Below are positions 33,454 through 42,106 of a stretch of 64,000 nt of DNA, one piece after another. This DNA is from Agromyces albus (GTDB taxonomy: Bacteria > Actinomycetota > Actinomycetes > Actinomycetales > Microbacteriaceae). Numbering within the stretch: position 1 is the first letter of the stretch; each line of letters begins with the position of its first letter. The notes beneath the pieces were generated by a model. It saw nothing but the letters and a program-made list of their open reading frames with translations, had not been told where the DNA came from and ran no database searches. The DNA lies in contig NZ_JAUSWX010000001.1 of NCBI RefSeq assembly GCF_030815405.1, forward strand, positions 248,001 through 312,000, given 5' to 3'. The position numbers were made by a program, and so were the translations under genes.

Positions 33454-35175
33454 ATGCTGACGACCGAACAGCGCGAGATCTTCGGCCTCGGCGCGGACGT
33501 GCTCGACCACGACTACATCTCGGCCATCATCGCCGGCTCCCGCGTCCAGGCGGACGAGCTGGCTGGGTTGACCGCGGAGGGACTCGAGGCCTTCGGGCAT
33601 CGCGAACTCATGCGCGCCATCCTCGTGCTCGTCGCCACCGATATCGCGACGCGCGGAGACGAGACCGCCTCGCGAATGGAGTCCGCCGGCATCATGGCCG
33701 ACCGTCTTGTGGCCAGGCAGGGCTCGAGTGGGCTGTTCTCGAGCGAGGGCAATCTCGACTCGCCGCCGGACACCGCGTTCACGATCAATGACCTGTGCTC
33801 CTGCGTCTCGCTCATCGATGGCCGCGGTGACGACGTTCGGGTTCGATGGTCGCCGATCCGGCAGACGCTCGAGCGGATCGCGCTCCGCGCTGCTCCCGCC
33901 GTGGCCGCGGGAGGGGTGCACACCCCGAATCACCGCTGGGAGGTGGCGAGCGCGCTCGCGGGCCTCAACGCCCTGTGGCCCGACGAGCGGCTGCGCGCGC
34001 GGGCCGAGCTCTGGCTTGCTGAGGGCATCGACATCGATGCCGATGGCCTGTACTCGGAGCGAAGCGGAATTTACGCGGCCGAGGTCACGAATCCCAGCCT
34101 TCTCTCCATCGCCCGCGACCTGGGCAGGCCCGAGTTGCGCGACGTCGTGCTGCGGAACCTCCGGGCATACGCGCACCTCGTCGAAGACGACGGCGAAGTC
34201 GAGAACGTGCACTCCCGACGGCAGGACCAGAGACTCGCCTACGACGTCGAACTGTTCCTCTCGCCTCTTCGCCAGCTGGCGATCGCGCACGGTGACGCTG
34301 ATCTCGCCCGCCTCGCCGAGGGCATCGTGCGGCGTGGGCTCGTTCACCCGGGTCGCCACCTCGCCGAACTCGTTCGGCACCCGGAGATCGGCGGGCGACT
34401 GCCGGAGGCCACCGATCCGCAGCCCGCCGAAGCGCAGTCCGAAACGGACGTGTTCTACCCCGTGAGCCGCCTGTTGCGGGTGCGCCGGGGACAGGTCTCG
34501 GCGTCGATCTTCGCGGGCAGCGACTTCTCCAAGACGGGGCGGATCGCGTCGGGGCTCTCCAACTCAGCGACCCTCGTGAGGGCGCGCCGAGGTGCCTTGG
34601 TGCTCCGTTCCGTGCGGCTCGCCCCCACCTTCTTCTCGATGGGCTGCATCCGCCCCGATGGCCTCGAACGCGTTCCCAACGGCGCGGTGCTGCGCGAGAC
34701 ACGCAGCTCCGGCTACTACGAGCCGCTCGCGCCCGATGTGCCCCGAGACCTGTCCGATCCGGTATCGGAGGGGCGTTATTTCGCGGCGATGGACTTCGAG
34801 AACCGCGCCATCGACCCGATGTCGCTGCGGACCACCGTGACCGCCGTAGTCGACGATGCTGGTGTGAGCCTCGACTTCTCATTCGGCGGCGCAGCCACTC
34901 GCTACGCCGTAGAGCTGGTCTTCGACGGGGAGCTGACCGTGAACGGCGGCGAGCCATTCGGCGGCGGCTGGTGGCTTCGCGGGCGAACGGCCGAGGTTGC
35001 GGGATTCGGCGCCGGTGCCTCGATCACGGCCTCGGGCTTCGACGACGCGCCGCCCGACTTCGACGAGGGCGAGATGTTCGGCTACGTCGGCGGCAACGAC
35101 TCCATCGAGGGAACGCGCCTCCTTTTGTCGGGCTCGACGACGGCAGCGTCGAGTCTCCGCATCGATCTGGTCTGA
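33454..35175 (+). CDS. uncharacterised protein, possible alpha/alpha-toroid carbohydrate-active enzyme
   Basis: A 573-residue cytosolic protein that I do not recognise with certainty. Residues 1-310 are almost all helical, with aromatic/His motifs AGGVHTPNHRWEVASALAGLN and GLYSERSGIYAAEVTNPSLL. From about 330 on it is beta-rich (VSRLLRVRRGQVSASIFAGSDF, LVLRSVRLAPTFFSMG). This layout, a helical toroid followed by a beta sandwich, is that of heparinase-II/III-like and chondroitinase-like lyases; the NHRW and YSER motifs could supply catalytic His, Tyr and Arg. The ATG lies three bases after the mannosidase stop, so the two are co-translated and probably act on the same glycan. A hydrolase or epimerase is also possible. 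Confidence 0.7.
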   Translation: MLTTEQREIFGLGADVLDHDYISAIIAGSRVQADELAGLTAEGLEAFGHRELMRAILVLVATDIATRGDETASRMESAGIMADRLVARQGSSGLFSSEGNLDSPPDTAFTINDLCSCVSLIDGRGDDVRVRWSPIRQTLERIALRAAPAVAAGGVHTPNHRWEVASALAGLNALWPDERLRARAELWLAEGIDIDADGLYSERSGIYAAEVTNPSLLSIARDLGRPELRDVVLRNLRAYAHLVEDDGEVENVHSRRQDQRLAYDVELFLSPLRQLAIAHGDADLARLAEGIVRRGLVHPGRHLAELVRHPEIGGRLPEATDPQPAEAQSETDVFYPVSRLLRVRRGQVSASIFAGSDFSKTGRIASGLSNSATLVRARRGALVLRSVRLAPTFFSMGCIRPDGLERVPNGAVLRETRSSGYYEPLAPDVPRDLSDPVSEGRYFAAMDFENRAIDPMSLRTTVTAVVDDAGVSLDFSFGGAATRYAVELVFDGELTVNGGEPFGGGWWLRGRTAEVAGFGAGASITASGFDDAPPDFDEGEMFGYVGGNDSIEGTRLLLSGSTTAASSLRIDLV

Positions 35176-35329
35176 CCGCCGCCCACTCCTCGGCGGGCCG
35201 GGCGGCCTGCGAGGCGAGCGCGGCCGCGAGGTCGTTCCAGGCGAGCACCTCGAACGCAGCGGGCGGATGTTGCGCGATCGTTCGTGGCATGTAAGCCGCT
35301 TGAAACATGAGCACGGTTTGATCATCCTC

Positions 35330-36097
35330 ATGGAGATGTCTGACAGCTGGGCAGGTAGGCAGGTCGTCGGTCACCGCATCGGCGCGGTGGAGTATGTGCT
35401 GCGCGACCTGACCGACTCGATCCACTCAGGCATCGTCGAGGTCGGTGAGCGGCTGCCGGCCGAAAGCGCGCTCGCGGCTCGATATGGAGTGAGCCGTTCC
35501 GTGATCCGCGAGGTCCTGCGCATCTGCGAGGCGCAGGGGCTCACGACCACTCGCAATGGTCGTGGCACGTTCGTCGCCAGCCAGCAGGGGGACACGCGGC
35601 TGGTTTTCGGTGAGTTCTCCGCCGCGCACCTCATCGAGGCCCGTCCCCACGTCGAAGTCCCGGCAGCGGGTCTCGCCGCCATCCGCCGAAGCGAAGCCCA
35701 GGTCACCGCGCTGCAGGAACTGCACGAGCAGATGCAGGCGGAGACGAACGCCGAGGCTTGGGTGCAACTCGACATCAGCTTCCACGGGGCGATCGCTGCG
35801 GCATCCGGGAACCCGATCTTCCAGGTCGTGCTCGAGAGCATCAGCGGCGCTCTCTCGAGCCAGTCCTCCCTCCTGAACCTCGGACCCGGCCGGCGCGAGA
35901 GCGCCGACATCGAGCACCGCGGCATCGTCTCGGCGATCGCCCGCGGCTCAGTGGCGGAAGCCGAGGACGCGATGGAGTTCCATCTCGACCAAGTCAAGGA
36001 AGCCCTGTCGCACGCGGCAGGCACGACACCAAGGGGGCCGCGTCATGACTACGCAGGACACCGACTCGAGCACGACACTCGAGGTGCAGAAGCGTGA
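35330..36097 (+). CDS. FadR-subfamily GntR transcriptional regulator
   Basis: A 255-residue GntR/FadR regulator. The winged helix-turn-helix (about 15-85) has [60 protein letters not shown]. The C-terminal FCD domain is all-helical, with the metal-site-like [16 protein letters not shown] and [31 protein letters not shown] at 35330 or 35336 may be used; neither has a strong binding site. The last 53 bases overlap the start of the amino-acid permease gene in another frame, which suggests co-regulation with that gene. It may alternatively govern the mannosidase locus upstream. Confidence 0.9.
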   Translation: MEMSDSWAGRQVVGHRIGAVEYVLRDLTDSIHSGIVEVGERLPAESALAARYGVSRSVIREVLRICEAQGLTTTRNGRGTFVASQQGDTRLVFGEFSAAHLIEARPHVEVPAAGLAAIRRSEAQVTALQELHEQMQAETNAEAWVQLDISFHGAIAAASGNPIFQVVLESISGALSSQSSLLNLGPGRRESADIEHRGIVSAIARGSVAEAEDAMEFHLDQVKEALSHAAGTTPRGPRHDYAGHRLEHDTRGAEA

Positions 36098-37616
36098 CTT
36101 CTCGCACGAGCAGGAGGGATACCGCCATGGGCTGAAGCCCCGACAGTTGCAGATGATCGCGATCGGCGGCGCGATCGGCACCGGATTGTTCATGGGCGCG
36201 GGTGGCCGCCTCGAATCCGCCGGCCCGTCGCTCTTCATCGTCTATGCCGTCTGCGGCGTGTTCGCGTTCTTCATCCTGCGTGCGCTCGGCGAGCTCGTCC
36301 TGCATCGGCCGTCTTCGGGATCGTTCATCTCGTACGCTCGAGAGTTCTTCGGGGAGAAGGCGGCGTACGTCGCCGGCTGGATGTACTTCCTCAACTGGGC
36401 GACGACTGCGATCGCGGATGTCACGGCGGTCGCGCTCTATGTGCAGTTCTGGTCGGCGTTCACTGCCGTGCCGCAGTGGGTGCTCGCGCTCATCGCGCTC
36501 GTCATCGTGTTGAGCCTCAACCTCGTCTCGGTGAAGGTCTTCGGCGAGATGGAATTCTGGTTCGCGCTCATCAAGGTCGTCGCGCTCGTGAGCTTCCTTG
36601 TGATCGGTATCGTGTTCCTCTCGGCCGGGTGGCCGCTGAACTCGGACGCCGGCACCGTCGCGCCCGGCCTGTCGATCTGGCAGGACAACGGCGGCGTCTT
36701 CCCGACCGGCCTCATCGCGAGCGTGCTCGTCGTGCAGGGCGTCGTCTTCGCCTACGCCGGCATCGAACTCGTCGGCACGGCGGCGGGCGAGACGGCGAAC
36801 CCCGACAAGGTGATCCCGCGCGCGATCAACTCCGTCATCTTCCGGATCGCTGTCTTCTACGTGGGCTCGGTGCTGTTGCTCTCGCTCCTCCTGCCGCACA
36901 CCGCATACTCGAGTGGCGAGAGCCCGTTCGTCACGTTCTTTGCGAGCATCGGTGACGGTTCGTCCGGCGAGATCGCCGGGTCGATCATGAACTTCGTCGT
37001 GCTCACCGCAGCGCTCTCGAGCCTCAACGCCGGTCTCTACTCGACAGGGCGAATCCTGCGATCCATGGCCATGAGCGGCGCCGCCCCCCAGTTCACCACG
37101 CGGATGAACCGCCACGGCGTTCCGTACGGCGGCATCCTGCTCACGGGTGGCGTGACCCTCCTCGGCGTCGTGCTCAATCTCTTCGTTCCCGAGGACGCGT
37201 TCGAGATCGTGCTCAACATCTCGGCCATCGGCATCGTCGCGGGCTGGGGCATGATCGTGCTGTGCCAGCTGCAGCTGCGGCGGAGGGCGCAGCAAGGGAA
37301 AGCCGTGCAGCCGGCGTTCCGGATGCCGGGTGCGCCGTTCACCTCATACCTCACCCTCGCCTTCCTGGTTGCCGTGATCGTGCTCATCGCGGTGGACTTC
37401 CCGACCGGCACGCTCACCGTCGGCGCCTTCGCGGTGATCGGCGTGCCGCTGCTGATCGTCGGCTGGTTCGCCGCGCGCAAGCGCATCTACGAGATCGCTC
37501 GATCCCGTGACGGCTTCACCGGCATGTTCCCGGTGCTCGCCGAGACTCCTGCGATGGAGGCGAAACTCGACGACAATGCCGCCGAAGAACAGAGGGACCG
37601 ACAGCACGAGCCCTGA
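36045..37616 (+). CDS. amino-acid permease (APC family, AnsP/CycA-like)
   Basis: A 523-residue APC-superfamily transporter with 12 predicted helices. The N terminus has the family signature [28 protein letters not shown], followed by [37 protein letters not shown], typical of the D-serine/D-alanine/glycine, asparagine and GABA permease group. [32 protein letters not shown] is the conserved TM6-7 loop. It imports a small amino acid with protons; the exact substrate is unknown. AGGGGG precedes the ATG, which lies within the 3' end of the GntR gene. A strong hairpin follows the stop. Confidence 0.92.
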   Translation: MTTQDTDSSTTLEVQKRDFSHEQEGYRHGLKPRQLQMIAIGGAIGTGLFMGAGGRLESAGPSLFIVYAVCGVFAFFILRALGELVLHRPSSGSFISYAREFFGEKAAYVAGWMYFLNWATTAIADVTAVALYVQFWSAFTAVPQWVLALIALVIVLSLNLVSVKVFGEMEFWFALIKVVALVSFLVIGIVFLSAGWPLNSDAGTVAPGLSIWQDNGGVFPTGLIASVLVVQGVVFAYAGIELVGTAAGETANPDKVIPRAINSVIFRIAVFYVGSVLLLSLLLPHTAYSSGESPFVTFFASIGDGSSGEIAGSIMNFVVLTAALSSLNAGLYSTGRILRSMAMSGAAPQFTTRMNRHGVPYGGILLTGGVTLLGVVLNLFVPEDAFEIVLNISAIGIVAGWGMIVLCQLQLRRRAQQGKAVQPAFRMPGAPFTSYLTLAFLVAVIVLIAVDFPTGTLTVGAFAVIGVPLLIVGWFAARKRIYEIARSRDGFTGMFPVLAETPAMEAKLDDNAAEEQRDRQHEP

Positions 37617-37631
37617 TCGAGCTTGGGCTTC

Positions 37632-37664
37632 CGGGGCTCGGCGCGCATTCTGCGCCGAGCCCCG
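37632..37664 (+). terminator. terminator hairpin after the amino-acid permease
   Basis: CGGGGCTCGGCGC and GCGCCGAGCCCCG pair over 13 bp round the loop GCATTCT, 16 bases after the stop at 37616. It can also act for the leftward sigma-factor operon ending at 37690. Confidence 0.85.
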
Positions 37665-37685
37665 CTGACGTACGCGACAGGACGT

Positions 37686-37744
37686 CTCCTCACCCGCGCG
37701 GCGCGTGCGCCTCGAGAAACTGGTACACCTCGGGCTGGTCGATG
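37686..37744. repeat. 59-bp direct repeat, copy 1
   Basis: It matches 40588-40646 at 55 of 59 positions in the same orientation; the first 31 bases (CTCCTCACCC...CCTCGAG) are identical. Here it encodes the C-terminal part of a 26-residue peptide; at the other copy it encodes the C terminus of the RamB-like regulator. Confidence 0.9.
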
Positions 37745-37770
37745 TTTGGGTCGATCGGTTGAGCGCTCAC
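37690..37770 (-). CDS. 26-residue peptide coupled to the sigma-factor gene
   Basis: A 26-codon open frame that starts with GTG at 37770, overlapping the sigma-factor stop as GTGA. GGGGAGG lies five bases upstream, within the sigma gene, an ideal binding site. The peptide begins VSAQPIDPNIDQP and ends [13 protein letters not shown]. Its last part is nearly identical to the C terminus of the RamB-like regulator encoded 2.9 kb away ([16 protein letters not shown]). It could be a real small protein sharing a C-terminal motif, or the 3' remnant of a duplicated gene that happens to be in frame. Function unknown. Confidence 0.6.
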   Translation of the reverse strand: MSAQPIDPNIDQPEVYQFLEAHAPRG

Positions 37771-38294
37771 GGTGTCCTCCCCTCGTATTCGTGCTCGCGG
37801 AGGAGTTCGCGAAGCTGAGTCCGCGCTCGTTGGTAGCGGCCGCGTGCGGTCGACTCGCTGATCCCGAGGATCGTGGCTGCTTCGGGCAAGGTGAATCCGT
37901 CCCACAGCACGAGTCGTACGAGTTCGGATTGATCGGCCGGGATGGCGTCGAGCGCGGCGCGGATGTCGAGGGTCTCCGCGTCGACATGCTCGGTCGGGAG
38001 CGTCTCGAGATGTCCGCGCAGCTTGTGGGTGAGATCGGAATGACGGATGGCGCCGCGGGCGGCGTTGGCGAGCACGCGTCTGGCGACGCCGAACAGCCAC
38101 ATCCGTGCTTGTTCCGGGTCTGAGGGCATCCGGTCGCCTCGCCGCCACGCGACCACGAACGTCTCACTGAGCAGATCTGCGGCGTCGGCCGGGATCCGCA
38201 CCCGCCGGCCAAAATAACTGAGCAGGTCAGCAGCGTTGGCCACGTACACGTGCTCGAAGTGTGTTTCGCGCGTCGATCGGCGCCGTCGATGCAT
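37767..38294 (-). CDS. ECF-type RNA polymerase sigma factor
   Basis: A 175-residue sigma-70 family protein with regions 2 and 4 only. Region 2 includes THFEHVYVANAADLLSYFGRRV and AADLLSETFVVAWRRGD plus RMWLFGVARRVLANAARG. Region 4 is LDAIPADQSELVRLVLWDGFTLPEAATILGISESTARGRYQRARTQLREL, a helix-turn-helix for the -35 element. The ATG at 38294 overlaps the stop of the upstream membrane-protein gene (TGATG) and is preferred to a start 11 codons earlier. It directs RNA polymerase to unknown promoters. The usual order, sigma before the membrane partner, is reversed here. Confidence 0.9.
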   Translation of the reverse strand: MHRRRRSTRETHFEHVYVANAADLLSYFGRRVRIPADAADLLSETFVVAWRRGDRMPSDPEQARMWLFGVARRVLANAARGAIRHSDLTHKLRGHLETLPTEHVDAETLDIRAALDAIPADQSELVRLVLWDGFTLPEAATILGISESTARGRYQRARTQLRELLREHEYEGRTP

Positions 38295-38965
38295 CACTGT
38301 GCTGGGCTTTCGGTCGCGTCGTCGCACGGCCCTGCTGCAACTTCCAGCCCGACCCCGTGTTTGAGGTGGCCCGCCTGCTCGAACTCGGCAGAGACGCGCT
38401 CGCCCATCACCCGTGTCGCCGCCATCGAGTAGGTCGCGGGCGGTGGGGTCGCGCCCGATGCGGCGCTCGCGGGATCGGTGAACGCGACGCGTCGTTCGAC
38501 CTCGAGTTCGTACTCGGCCTCGATCTCAGCGATGGTGATGGATGCGATGAGCGAGTCCCAGTCGTGTTCCGTGAGAAACTTCCGCGCCGCCTCGACGCGC
38601 CGGTCGACTTCCTCGTCCGGCACATCGTGGTCGCGATAGTAGGGCTGCACGCTGAAGAAGACCTCGCACAGTCCGAGCTCGGTTCCGTCTTTCAACTCGA
38701 AGCTGCGCTGCGCGACGACATCCGGTGTCCAACCCATCCAGTCGAACACGGCCGGCCCAGCCGTCGCAGCCGTGACGCCGAGCCCAAGAACGCTGACCCC
38801 GAGCGCAGCGCCAGTAAGGAACCTCCGGAGACGCGACACACGGGCGCGATGGCGAGACTCTGCAACGACCGCTCGCGCAACGGCTTCAGCGTGCTCCGCA
38901 GCCGCCGGCACCGCCCCCAGCGCTCGCGGCGCAGCACCCTCCACCGCCTCATCCACCCAATCCAT
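38294..38965 (-). CDS. single-pass membrane protein upstream of the sigma factor (possible anti-sigma)
   Basis: A 223-residue protein with a cytoplasmic N-terminal helical segment (about 1-47), one transmembrane helix (FLTGAALGVSVLGLGVTAATAG, about 48-70) and a long outer domain containing two Cys residues. I see no zinc anti-sigma motif (HxxxCxxC). AAGGGG lies six bases before the ATG. Its coupling to the ECF sigma gene (TGATG) and its topology suggest a membrane regulator of that sigma factor, but this is inference. The outer domain (SFELKDGTELGLCEVFFSVQPYYRDHD) matches nothing I can name. Confidence 0.7.
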   Translation of the reverse strand: MDWVDEAVEGAAPRALGAVPAAAEHAEAVARAVVAESRHRARVSRLRRFLTGAALGVSVLGLGVTAATAGPAVFDWMGWTPDVVAQRSFELKDGTELGLCEVFFSVQPYYRDHDVPDEEVDRRVEAARKFLTEHDWDSLIASITIAEIEAEYELEVERRVAFTDPASAASGATPPPATYSMAATRVMGERVSAEFEQAGHLKHGVGLEVAAGPCDDATESPAQ

Positions 38966-38996
38966 TGCCAGCCCCTTCGTAGAGTGCCCTCATAGA

Positions 38997-39006
38997 GGAC
39001 ATGTCC
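38997..39006. promoter_or_regulatory. 10-bp palindrome upstream of the sigma operon
   Basis: GGACATGTCC is a perfect palindrome 31 bases upstream of the membrane-protein start. It is the only symmetrical element in the short region between that gene and the broken lipoprotein gene. No -10/-35 boxes are convincing. Confidence 0.3.
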
Positions 39007-39039
39007 GGGATGGGCTGTTCCTTAATTGGTCAGCGAGTC

Positions 39040-39497
39040 TCAACCGATGTTCTGACCGACGCTGTACACGTTCGGCGAGATCTCCTCTGCTCCGATCGGT
39101 GCCGGGGCGCCATCCGGTCGGATCTCATAGGTGCCCGTTGGCCCGCTGACGGCCGTGAGTCCGCCATCTTCGCCGCATCCGACCACCCAATCTTCGTTGT
39201 TCGGGTAGATCACGAGGCAGATCGCGGAATTATCACCCTTCGCAGGTGGAGGCGATCGCCGTCATGCTCGCCCACGAAGCGGCTCGTCGTTGGATCCAGC
39301 CTGTCATAGGCGTAGTCCGGCAGATCCGTCGGGAGCGTGTCACCGGGTTCCGCTGCGCGATCCAAGACGGCGAATCCCGATCCGGGACTGATGCAGCCGG
39401 CAAGCCCTATTCCTGCGAGCAGGACAACAGCAACGACCGACGCGAGCTTCAACGCTGACACAGTCGAGATACTGCCACGGATGCCACGAAGGCTCAT
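39040..39497 (-). pseudogene. lipoprotein gene broken by a one-base deletion
   Basis: The frame from 39497 gives a lipoprotein signal (VVAVVLLAGIGLAGC, Cys35 lipidated) and a mature start CISPGSGFAVLDRAAEPGD, then runs 95 codons to a stop at 39210. From 39240 a second frame continues with protein-like sequence KGDNSAICLVIYPNNEDWVVGCG...GGLTAVSGPTGTYEIRPDG and ends at 39040. Adding one base at 39241-39242 (giving HLAKGDNSA) joins the two into a lipoprotein of about 152 residues. This is the layout of a Microbacteriaceae lipoprotein family of unknown role. It follows the phosphotransferase-like gene by 29 bases. Confidence 0.7.
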
Positions 39498-39526
39498 TCA
39501 GGCTCAGCGGGCGCCTCGGAGAGTCG

Positions 39527-40441
39527 TCAGGAGAGCGCGTCGACGTTGCGCAGGTAGGCGATCCAGCTGTTGCATTCGTGTACATGCGTCAGACCGATGG
39601 CGGGTGCGGCCCACATGATGAAGGCGGCGGCGTCGACCATCCCCGCCAGGTCGAAGGCGACCGGCAATAGTTCGCGCTCTGCATCGGACAGGGTCCTCGT
39701 CCGCTCATATCCGGCTACCGCAGCGTCGGCGAGGTCGCGCGGCAGGCGCCGGTCGGGATCGTCGACGGCGAGGTAGTGGAAGACGCGCGCCAGGTCGATG
39801 ACGAGCGGACCGTGGTTGAGCTCGTCGAAGTCCAGCACAGCGGTGACCTCCCGGTCCGCGACCAGAAGGTTCTGGCGGTGAAGGTCATGGTGGAGCGGAC
39901 CGGAGGGCAGCTCGTGCAAGCGCTCCAGCTCTTCGCTTCGGCCTTCGAGGAAGTCCCGCACGCGATCGTGCCAGTCGTCGACGCCGTCGAGCTCGGGCCG
40001 GGACGCCAGGCCCTGGTGGAGGAGGCCGAGACGGTCGATCACCGGGATCCGCTCGTCGGTCCAGTCGGCGGTGAGGAGGTGCATCCGGGCCAGCAGTTCA
40101 CCCACCTGCCCTGCCAGCGCCGCGGTCATCTCGGTCGGGATGTCGCCGGGCACCCACGGGAAGACGGCGATCGGGCGAGCGGCCTCGACGACCACCTCGC
40201 CTGCGGCGGTCCGAAACGGTGCCGGCGTCGGGTACCCGTTCTCGCCGAGGAACGCGACCAGCCGCAGCTCGGCGCGGATCTTCTCGATGCCCGACATCCG
40301 GTACTCCCTCAGCACCACCTCGCCGTGGTCGGTCGCGATGCGGAAGTTGCCGTTGTCCTCGCCGCCTTCGAGCGGCTTCGGATCACCGGTGGCGCGGACC
40401 CCGAACTCGGCCAGGATCTTGGGGAACTCGATCTGATGCAT
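39527..40441 (-). CDS. phosphotransferase (APH/homoserine-kinase-II-like)
   Basis: A 304-residue protein-kinase-like phosphotransferase. It has an N-terminal nucleotide lobe (EGGEDNGNFRIATDHGEVVLREYR), the catalytic loop GPLHHDLHRQNLLV with the HxDxxxxN pattern, and the metal-binding LDFDELNHGPLVIDLAR. The fold is shared by aminoglycoside phosphotransferases, choline kinases and ThrB2-type homoserine kinases; sequence style is nearest the last. The substrate is uncertain and resistance should not be assumed. It lies 150 bases downstream of the RamB-like gene on the same strand. Confidence 0.82.
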   Translation of the reverse strand: MHQIEFPKILAEFGVRATGDPKPLEGGEDNGNFRIATDHGEVVLREYRMSGIEKIRAELRLVAFLGENGYPTPAPFRTAAGEVVVEAARPIAVFPWVPGDIPTEMTAALAGQVGELLARMHLLTADWTDERIPVIDRLGLLHQGLASRPELDGVDDWHDRVRDFLEGRSEELERLHELPSGPLHHDLHRQNLLVADREVTAVLDFDELNHGPLVIDLARVFHYLAVDDPDRRLPRDLADAAVAGYERTRTLSDAERELLPVAFDLAGMVDAAAFIMWAAPAIGLTHVHECNSWIAYLRNVDALS

Positions 40442-40574
40442 TGTCTCTGTGTTTCCCGTTGTCGTCGCGGTGCCGCTGATCAGGCTATCTGCCGAGTCGC
40501 ATTCGGATACTCACTCGCACGACAGCGTACAAATGGCTCATCGATCCCATATCGGGAGGCTATCGCCGGCTTCG

Positions 40575-40591
40575 GGAGCTGGCACAGCTCC
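40575..40591 (-). terminator. short hairpin abutting the RamB-like stop codon
   Basis: GGAGCTG-GCA-CAGCTCC is a perfect 7-bp stem with a three-base loop, directly after the stop codon of the regulator gene. It overlaps the first bases of direct-repeat copy 2. Confidence 0.5.
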
Positions 40592-40646
40592 TCACCCGCG
40601 CGGCGCGTGCGCCTCGAGGAACTGGTAGACCTCGGTCTGGTCGACG
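40588..40646. repeat. 59-bp direct repeat, copy 2
   Basis: The counterpart of 37686-37744, with four mismatches. It is the 3' end of the RamB-like gene, including the stop codon, so the gene end has been copied to the far side of the 2.9-kb sigma-factor segment. Confidence 0.9.
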
Positions 40647-42106
40647 CCGGGGAAGGTGCCCGTCGGCAGCGCCGCGAGCAGCGAGGTCGGGGTGCGTGCC
40701 GCGGGCCAGGAATGATCGCCCCACCGCTCGGCGAGCGCACCCGGTGCGCGACGGCAGCAGGTCTCATCGGGGCAGCGCGACACGGCGCGGTGCGAGGTCT
40801 CCCGGCCGCGGAACCACTTGACGTGCTCGAAGGGCACGCCGACCGACACCGAGTACTCGCCCTCCTTGGCCTTCTCGATGCGCGACGTGCACCAGAACGT
40901 GCCCGAGGGGGTGTCAGTGTACTGGTACCAGGGGCTGAAGCGGTCTTCGACGTCGAACACCGTGCGGGCCGTCCAGTTGCGGCAGACGGTCGTGCCCTCC
41001 ACCGCACCCAGGGCATCCGACGGGAAGCGAACCGCGTCGTTCTCGTACGCCTTGATGATCGTTCCCGACTCGTGCACCTTCATGAAGTGCACGGGGATGC
41101 CGAGCCGAGCCGTCGCGAGGTTCGTGAAGCGGTGCGCGGCCGTCTCGTACGACACCGCGAACGCATCGCGGAGCTCCTCCATGGAGATGCGCCGCAGGTT
41201 CTTCGCCTCGGTGAGGAAGCGTACGGCGGCCTGCTCGGGCAGGAGGATCGCCGCGGTGAGGTAATTCGTCTCGATGCGCTGGCGCAGAAATTCGCCGTAG
41301 TTTCTCGGCTCCTCGTGGGCGAGGATGTGGCTTGCGAGCGCCTGCAGGATCGGCGAGCGGGAGTCGCGCGAGGGCGATTGCTGCGTGGGCAGGTAGATGC
41401 GGCCGTGGCGCTTGTCGGTGACCGATCGCGTCGAGTGCGGCAGGTCGCCGACATAGTGCAGCGAGTAGCCGAGATGGCTCGCCATGTCGGCGACGAGCTG
41501 GTGCGAGACCGGACCGCCTGCATGCCCCACGGCCTCGAGCAGTTCGGCCGCCTTCGCCTCGAGCTCGGGATAGAAGTTGTCGCGAGCGCGCATCTCGGCA
41601 CGCAGCTCGGCGTTCGCGCGACGTGCCTCCTCGGGCGTCGCGGCACGCTCGCGGTGCAGGCGATCGATCTCGTTGTGCAGCGTGAGGATGGTCTGCAGGG
41701 TCTGGTCGTTGAACGCCTTGCCGACGCGGAACGGCGCGAGTCCGAGCGCGGCGAACACGGGCCCGCGCTGGGCGCGCTCGACGGCGATCTCGAGCGCGGC
41801 GCGCTGGCTCGGGGCATCCGTTCGCAGCAGTTCATCGACGCTCGTGCCGAGCGCGAGGGCGATCGTGCGCAGCATCGAGAGGCGCGGCTCGCGCTTGCCG
41901 TTCTCGATCGACGAGACCTGCGAGGGGGCGCGGTCGATCGCCGTGGCGAGTTCGCCGAGCGTCATTCCAAGTGCGGTGCGGCGTTCGCGGATGCGCCGGC
42001 CGAGCGTGAGCGCGTCGACCTCGTCGGGCCCATGGCCGTCGGCGCCCGAAGGCGCGGCAGGGGCGGCTGCGAGAGCCGTCTGGGCGGTGCGATCGGCGAT
42101 GACCAT
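40592..42106 (-). CDS. ramB: RamB-like XRE/ImmA-IrrE transcriptional regulator (DUF2083)
   Basis: A 504-residue regulator. The N-terminal XRE helix-turn-helix (about 35-90) is [45 protein letters not shown]. The middle is the IrrE-like domain with an [10 protein letters not shown] segment. The C-terminal DUF2083 part includes [34 protein letters not shown] and the Cys cluster CPDETCC. This is the architecture of RamB, which controls glyoxylate-cycle genes aceA and aceB in corynebacteria and mycobacteria. Both genes lie about 6 kb away here, which supports the name. The exact start is uncertain (ATG at 42106 or a slightly earlier codon). It ends with the [13 protein letters not shown] tail. 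Confidence 0.87.
   Translation of the reverse strand: MVIADRTAQTALAAAPAAPSGADGHGPDEVDALTLGRRIRERRTALGMTLGELATAIDRAPSQVSSIENGKREPRLSMLRTIALALGTSVDELLRTDAPSQRAALEIAVERAQRGPVFAALGLAPFRVGKAFNDQTLQTILTLHNEIDRLHRERAATPEEARRANAELRAEMRARDNFYPELEAKAAELLEAVGHAGGPVSHQLVADMASHLGYSLHYVGDLPHSTRSVTDKRHGRIYLPTQQSPSRDSRSPILQALASHILAHEEPRNYGEFLRQRIETNYLTAAILLPEQAAVRFLTEAKNLRRISMEELRDAFAVSYETAAHRFTNLATARLGIPVHFMKVHESGTIIKAYENDAVRFPSDALGAVEGTTVCRNWTARTVFDVEDRFSPWYQYTDTPSGTFWCTSRIEKAKEGEYSVSVGVPFEHVKWFRGRETSHRAVSRCPDETCCRRAPGALAERWGDHSWPAARTPTSLLAALPTGTFPGVDQTEVYQFLEAHAPRG

Noticed and set aside
34997..35329. N-terminal extension of the GntR frame over the end of the unknown enzyme
   Set aside because: It is antisense-like in composition and overlaps the 3' end of the upstream gene; the winged helix starts just after 35330.
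39527..40441. Aminoglycoside resistance gene
   Set aside because: The HxDxxxxN kinase fold is shared by many metabolic kinases and the sequence is nearer homoserine-kinase-II-like proteins.
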